A DNA stretch of 47,229 nucleotides. It comes from a virus. This document shows, piece by piece, positions 44,161 to 47,229 of this stretch. The stretch is taken from IMG/VR virus record IMGVR_UViG_3300049927_000053, positions 1 to 47,229 of that record, one strand, 5' to 3'. Below the pieces are notes generated by a model that ran no database searches, was not told the DNA's origin, and saw only the letters and a program-made list of their open reading frames with translations. Made by a program: the position numbers and the translations under genes. The stretch's first letter is position 1, and each line of letters opens with the position of its first letter.

Positions 44161-44175
44161 CTAAATATACCTACC
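44161..44175 (-). promoter_or_regulatory. Late promoter-like element (GGTAGGTATATTTAG)
   Basis: A TATATT-centred, AT-rich word in a GC-rich setting, directly at the stop of the SPFH-like gene. Similar words occur in the same strand in the gaps at 37721-37740 and 30691-30704 and, less well, at 1601-1611. No -35-like hexamer is visible at proper distance, so a phage-modified polymerase or activator would be needed. Confidence 0.4.
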
Positions 44176-44710
44176 AGGGGGCAACGGCGCCACTTTCCTG
44201 CAGCAGCCGGAACGTCTTCGCGTTGACGACGAAGGTCGTAAATCGCAGGCGCTCGACCGTCACGCCGTAGATGTCGGTCTCCGCATTCACCCACTTCTTC
44301 AAGTCGCTCAGGAGCCTGCCTCGCTTGTCGGCAGTCACACGGGCGGCGTCCACCTCGGCCAGCTTCTCCGCCAGGACCGCCGCGATGTTCTCCTGCGCGG
44401 TCTGGTGGTACGCCTCAACTTCGAGGTACGCCTTCCGCAGATCCGTGATCCGCACGTTCGACGTGGTGGCGAAGGTCAGCATCTTGCCGTCCGTGAGCGT
44501 GATGTCCTGGCGCGGCGTCGAGATGAGCGCGAGTACCGTGCTCTCGGAGCGCACCTCGATGAACCACGGCAGCATGAGGTAGATCCCTGGCCCGACTTCC
44601 CGCACCCACCGGCCGCACACGATGTAGAGCCCGCGCTCCCAGGGCTGCACCCGGCGGATGGGCCACAGGAATTCGATGCTGTTCAGCGCGAGCTGGAGCA
44701 GCTCACCCAC
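44171..44710 (-). CDS. SPFH/Band 7-like protein
   Basis: A 179-residue protein with stomatin-type blocks: 'QPWERGLYIVCGRWVREVGP' then GIYLMLPWF, 'DITLTDGKMLTFATTSNVRI' and 'AYLEVEAYHQTAQENIAAVL', and a charged helix. In the family these strands form the SPFH domain, which in bacteria organises membrane patches. Here the gene lies between terminase and portal. I see no strong membrane helix. Its purpose in a phage is unclear, and virion membership is possible. Confidence 0.7.
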   Translation of the reverse strand: MGELLQLALNSIEFLWPIRRVQPWERGLYIVCGRWVREVGPGIYLMLPWFIEVRSESTVLALISTPRQDITLTDGKMLTFATTSNVRITDLRKAYLEVEAYHQTAQENIAAVLAEKLAEVDAARVTADKRGRLLSDLKKWVNAETDIYGVTVERLRFTTFVVNAKTFRLLQESGAVAPW

Positions 44711-44885
44711 GGGGCGTCCCGTTCAGGTGCATCTCGTACTCCGGCCCGATGACCGTCTGCATCTCGCTCCGGGGCACAAGCCACGCGCCCTCGAAGATCC
44801 ACTCCCACCACCGCGTCGAGCCCGGCCGCCACGACCGAGGCTCGTCCCACTCGTCGGGCTCCGGCGACTCCCAGGGCAGCTTCAT
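44703..44885 (-). CDS. Hypothetical Trp-rich protein, 60 residues
   Basis: ATGA start in the stop of the previous gene and 8-base overlap with the SPFH gene. Very acidic/Trp-rich ('PWESPEPDEWDEPRSW', 'RWWEWIFEGAWLVPRSEMQT'). No family recognised; its place before the SPFH gene suggests shared use. Confidence 0.65.
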   Translation of the reverse strand: MKLPWESPEPDEWDEPRSWRPGSTRWWEWIFEGAWLVPRSEMQTVIGPEYEMHLNGTPRG

Positions 44886-45073
44886 GGCGCCACCGGCGGC
44901 GTGGTGACGGCCTTCACGGCGTCGGCGTACGCCTCGCGGCCCTCGCGGGTGTCCATCGTCCATTCGAGGATGTAGAGCGCGTCCCACTCGGTCAGCTTGC
45001 GGTAGAAGTGGAACGTGCGCCGATATTCCTTCAGCACGAGGGCGTTCACTGCCTTGCTCTGCTCGGGGGTCAT
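44882..45073 (-). CDS. Hypothetical protein, 63 residues
   Basis: ATG one base after the large-terminase stop. Helical, basic in the first half ('VLKEYRRTFHFYRKLTEW') with an Ala/Pro tail. ATGA to the next gene. No motif recognised. Confidence 0.65.
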   Translation of the reverse strand: MTPEQSKAVNALVLKEYRRTFHFYRKLTEWDALYILEWTMDTREGREAYADAVKAVTTPPVAP

Positions 45074-45074
45074 C

Positions 45075-46589
45075 TTAGACTATGCCTTTGATGACTCGCT
45101 TCAGCGGCTGCTGCTGCGACAGTGGGACGGCGGGCTCACCGTTCGAGACGATGGCCTCGGAGGCGAGCGTGAGCAGAAATGCGTCGGCGCGGTTCGGCGA
45201 CTTCGTCTTGGTGCGCTTGATCGTGGCGCGCTTGCCCTCGACTTGAATCTTGCCGGTCGGCGTAGGCGCGTAGAGCGGCCGGGCCAGCTCGGCGCCCAGC
45301 TTCTCGTCCTTCCACCGGGTCTTGTCGGCGCGCTCGCCGCCGATGGTGCAGTCTTTCTTCTGGAACCACTCGCGGCCCTTCCACCACAGGTAGTCACGGA
45401 GCCGGGGGAATCCGTCCATCCCGGCGGTCTCGCTGACGTTGATGCAGCGGGCCGGGAGCCCCAGCTCCATGAGCCGATGCGCGACTCCGGCGCCCATGCC
45501 GATGGCGTCGAGATTGATGTCGTTCGGGCGCATCGAGGGCAGCGTCGCGTCCCACTTCGCCTTCACCCACGCCACGACCTTCATGAGATCGTCGTCCGCG
45601 CGGAATTCCTCGGTCTCCTCCTGCAGCACGTTGCCCTGGCGCTTCGCGATGCAGCTCGGATCCTGATTGAGCCCCACGTCCACGCCCCAAATCGGCCGGA
45701 CCATGAGCGGCTTCACTTCGCGTGTAAACGCGGCCTCGATCAGTTCCCAGGGGATGACGGTATTCGCTTCGCCCTTCGGGAATTCGCCGAGGACGCGAAC
45801 GCGGTAGGCGTTGCTGTCGATGCCGTAGGTGGCCTCAACCTGGCGCATGAAGTCGTCTGATACGTTGGGGTGCCCGACGCAGGACACATGAAGCCGGGTC
45901 CACATCGCCATGACTTCCGGCTTGTTGTGCGTGTCGAAGAACAGGCCGCTCGTCCGTACCGGGTTTCCGGCGAGGACCGTGCAGGCGTTGTGGCCCGACA
46001 TCGAGCCGACCGCCGCCTCGAACACCGCCTCGGGCACGCCGCTGGCTTCGTCCACGATGAGCAGCACCCAGGCGCTGTGCTTACCGGCGAGGGCCTCGGG
46101 ACGTTCGGCGCTCGATGTCGCGAAGCTGATGAACGACTCAGTCGGAGCGGAGCGCAGCTCGATGGACTCGGACTTGATCTCGTAGAGCGCGGCGAGGGTC
46201 GGCGGCAGCTTCTTGAACCACGTCACCGTTTCGGCGTAGAGGGCGTCAAAGAGCTGCTTGCTGGTGGGGGCTGTGCAAACGGCCTTCTGCGGGAACCGGC
46301 AGACGGCGTGATGGACGAGCAGCCAGGCCAGGCTCGTGGTCTTGCCGACGCCGTGGCCTGACCGCTTGGTGATCCGGCGCTCGCGGCGGGCGTAGGCGGC
46401 AATCAGCTCGGCTTGGTCAGGGTAGATTCCCTGGACCTGCATCCGCCAGCCCGCACGGGGGCCGTCCACGATCTGAACGAAAACGTCGTCTCCGACACCA
46501 AGCACCTCACGGATGAACCGATTCGGGTCATCAGCGTAGATGTCGAGGAATTCGTGCATCACGGTGGGCGCTGCGAGCTGGTCGGTCAC
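45075..46589 (-). CDS. Terminase large subunit (TerL)
   Basis: A 504-residue packaging motor. ATPase: Walker A SGHGVGKTT with K83, Walker B LLIVDE with D180-E181, and coupling motif AGNP (207-210). Nuclease: D304 (GVDVGLNQD), D361 (NLDAIGMG) and D469 (NRADAF) supply the metal-binding acids of the RNase H-like domain. It cuts and threads DNA with TerS and the portal. I choose the GTG overlapping the upstream stop (GTGA); an in-frame extension upstream lies over that gene and has unlike composition. Confidence 0.95.
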   Translation of the reverse strand: MTDQLAAPTVMHEFLDIYADDPNRFIREVLGVGDDVFVQIVDGPRAGWRMQVQGIYPDQAELIAAYARRERRITKRSGHGVGKTTSLAWLLVHHAVCRFPQKAVCTAPTSKQLFDALYAETVTWFKKLPPTLAALYEIKSESIELRSAPTESFISFATSSAERPEALAGKHSAWVLLIVDEASGVPEAVFEAAVGSMSGHNACTVLAGNPVRTSGLFFDTHNKPEVMAMWTRLHVSCVGHPNVSDDFMRQVEATYGIDSNAYRVRVLGEFPKGEANTVIPWELIEAAFTREVKPLMVRPIWGVDVGLNQDPSCIAKRQGNVLQEETEEFRADDDLMKVVAWVKAKWDATLPSMRPNDINLDAIGMGAGVAHRLMELGLPARCINVSETAGMDGFPRLRDYLWWKGREWFQKKDCTIGGERADKTRWKDEKLGAELARPLYAPTPTGKIQVEGKRATIKRTKTKSPNRADAFLLTLASEAIVSNGEPAVPLSQQQPLKRVIKGIV

Positions 46590-46852
46590 AGGACGAGCCC
46601 GGTCCCGTTGACGTGCCGGACGCCGTCGCGGTCGAACCACTCGACCTGGCCGGGCTCCAGCGGCATCTCGATCTGGCCGATGCGGCGGGCGGCTGCTTCT
46701 CGCGCGTCCTTCTTGCTCGGTGGAGGCCACGGATGGCGGCGGCCGGTAGGCGCCCGGCGACGCTCGGTCGAGCCGAAGATTGAGCGCCAATTCGCGTCGA
46801 ATTCCGCCTCGCTCACCTGGCTCGGGCGGCGGTCGTCTCCTTTGCCCGCCAC
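46586..46852 (-). CDS. Small conserved protein upstream of TerL, 88 residues
   Basis: The start 'AGKGDDRRPSQVSEAEFDAN' with WRSIFG is a very common phage pattern ('GKG..RRP..VS..EF..NW..IFG'), usually near early or packaging genes, and its role is not established. The C-terminus has 'GQVEWFDRDGVRHVNGTG'. GTG start sharing a base with the preceding TAG; GTGA into TerL. Confidence 0.8.
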   Translation of the reverse strand: MAGKGDDRRPSQVSEAEFDANWRSIFGSTERRRAPTGRRHPWPPPSKKDAREAAARRIGQIEMPLEPGQVEWFDRDGVRHVNGTGLVL

Positions 46853-47001
46853 TAGAACCCGATCTTACTGGCGCGCTTGTGTTTGGAGATCTCGACGGCG
46901 GCGAGCTGCTTCTGCGCTGCGGCTTTGGTCTTGACCTTCTTCGACAGCGGGCGACCGGCTTCGGACGTGGCCTTGTACCCGCCCGGCACCTTCTTCAGCA
47001 T
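46852..47001 (-). CDS. Small basic protein, 49 residues
   Basis: ATG with a GAGGTAGG ribosome site. Basic and helical ('[20 protein letters not shown]' then '[20 protein letters not shown]'), a pattern seen in tiny phage proteins ('G..L.KK.K.KA.A..Q..A..I.K'). It could bind nucleic acid. It starts just inside the terminal repeat. Confidence 0.7.
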   Translation of the reverse strand: MLKKVPGGYKATSEAGRPLSKKVKTKAAAQKQLAAVEISKHKRASKIGF

Positions 47002-47049
47002 CGACCTACCTCAAGTGGTTCTTCCTGTTGTGGTTGTAGGATTTTTTTC

Positions 47050-47229
47050 AGAGCGCCCCATTGACCCGGCCATTTCCCAGGCCACCCGCCCTTTTCCGCG
47101 AAGGGGGGGGCGCGGCCTATCCCCAGCCTGGCACGCTGCTTGCCCTCGCCAGCCTGAGCGCCTGCTCACCCGTGGATCTACCCCGATGCGATGGGCGATG
47201 CGTGCCCTAACCCCATGTGCTCGTGTGCG
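47050..47229. repeat. Direct terminal repeat, right copy
   Basis: Copy of the first 181 bases, with eight G (47103-47110) where the left copy has nine. It is preceded by a run of seven T. If this is a physical end, the duplicated unit lies between the terminase genes on the late strand. Confidence 0.9.

Noticed and set aside
1-47229. CRISPR array, reverse transcriptase/diversity-generating element, insertion sequence
   Set aside because: No regularly spaced repeats, no reverse-transcriptase motifs and no transposase were found; the 117-base repeats are coding fibre repeats.

Overview
The window looks like one complete, GC-rich, tailed double-stranded DNA phage genome. The first 181 bases recur at the right end (47050-47229), so the sequence is either linear with short direct terminal repeats or circular with an assembly overlap; the unique length is about 47.05 kb. 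I see no bacterial housekeeping gene. The host cannot be named. High GC, strong GTG/ATG overlaps, ordinary Shine-Dalgarno sites, sigma70-type promoters and a spanin-like protein suggest a GC-rich Gram-negative-like bacterium, but this is inference.

Two opposed transcription units fill the window. The plus-strand unit (1889-24130) is a chain of mostly small genes overlapping by 1, 4 or 8 bases. It carries, in order: small accessory genes; a SprT-like metalloprotease; a tyrosine-recombinase-like integrase, followed by a tRNA 3'-half that looks like attP and is flanked by paired short repeats; an HD phosphohydrolase; a Cro/CI-like HTH protein; many tiny membrane proteins; an HNH nuclease; a Tad2/DUF2829-like protein; a replication block (DUF2800 Cas4-like nuclease, DUF2815 ssDNA-binding protein, LAGLIDADG-like nuclease, family A DNA polymerase, HNH_2-like protein, primase-polymerase/D5 helicase, DUF5664-like nucleotide hydrolase); a secreted HExxH protein; and a tRNA-Lys(CUU). 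Five near-identical promoters (GGTTGACT, 17 bp, TATNNT) punctuate this half.

The minus-strand unit runs from about 1300 through position 1/47229 (if the ends are joined) down to 24127. It holds packaging, morphogenesis and lysis genes: small terminase, zinc-ribbon protein, large terminase, SPFH-like protein, portal, scaffold, SU10/DUF5309-type major capsid, spanin-like protein, glycosyltransferase-like protein, adaptor, XhlA-like and holin-like proteins, GH24 lysozyme, tail proteins, a repeat-bearing fibre, and three or four long proteins of the internal/ejected virion type. No tail tube, tail terminator or tape measure is seen, so a podovirus-like short-tailed virion is most likely. The two units meet tail to tail with a 4-base stop-codon overlap at 24127-24130 and diverge from an AT-rich control region at 1333-1888.

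The most interesting signals are: (1) a GCACCCC box placed 15 nt upstream of several start codons, one of which would be ATC; (2) the five-copy promoter family, with stop codons embedded in the -35 box and one apparently leaderless gene; (3) the attP-like tRNA half with four TCCCCCGA sites next to an integrase that lacks the first catalytic arginine; (4) a Tad2-like candidate anti-Thoeris gene; (5) an undescribed-looking conserved His/Glu/Thr-rich domain in the 1033-residue virion protein; (6) a Leu at the position equivalent to E. coli Pol I Phe762.
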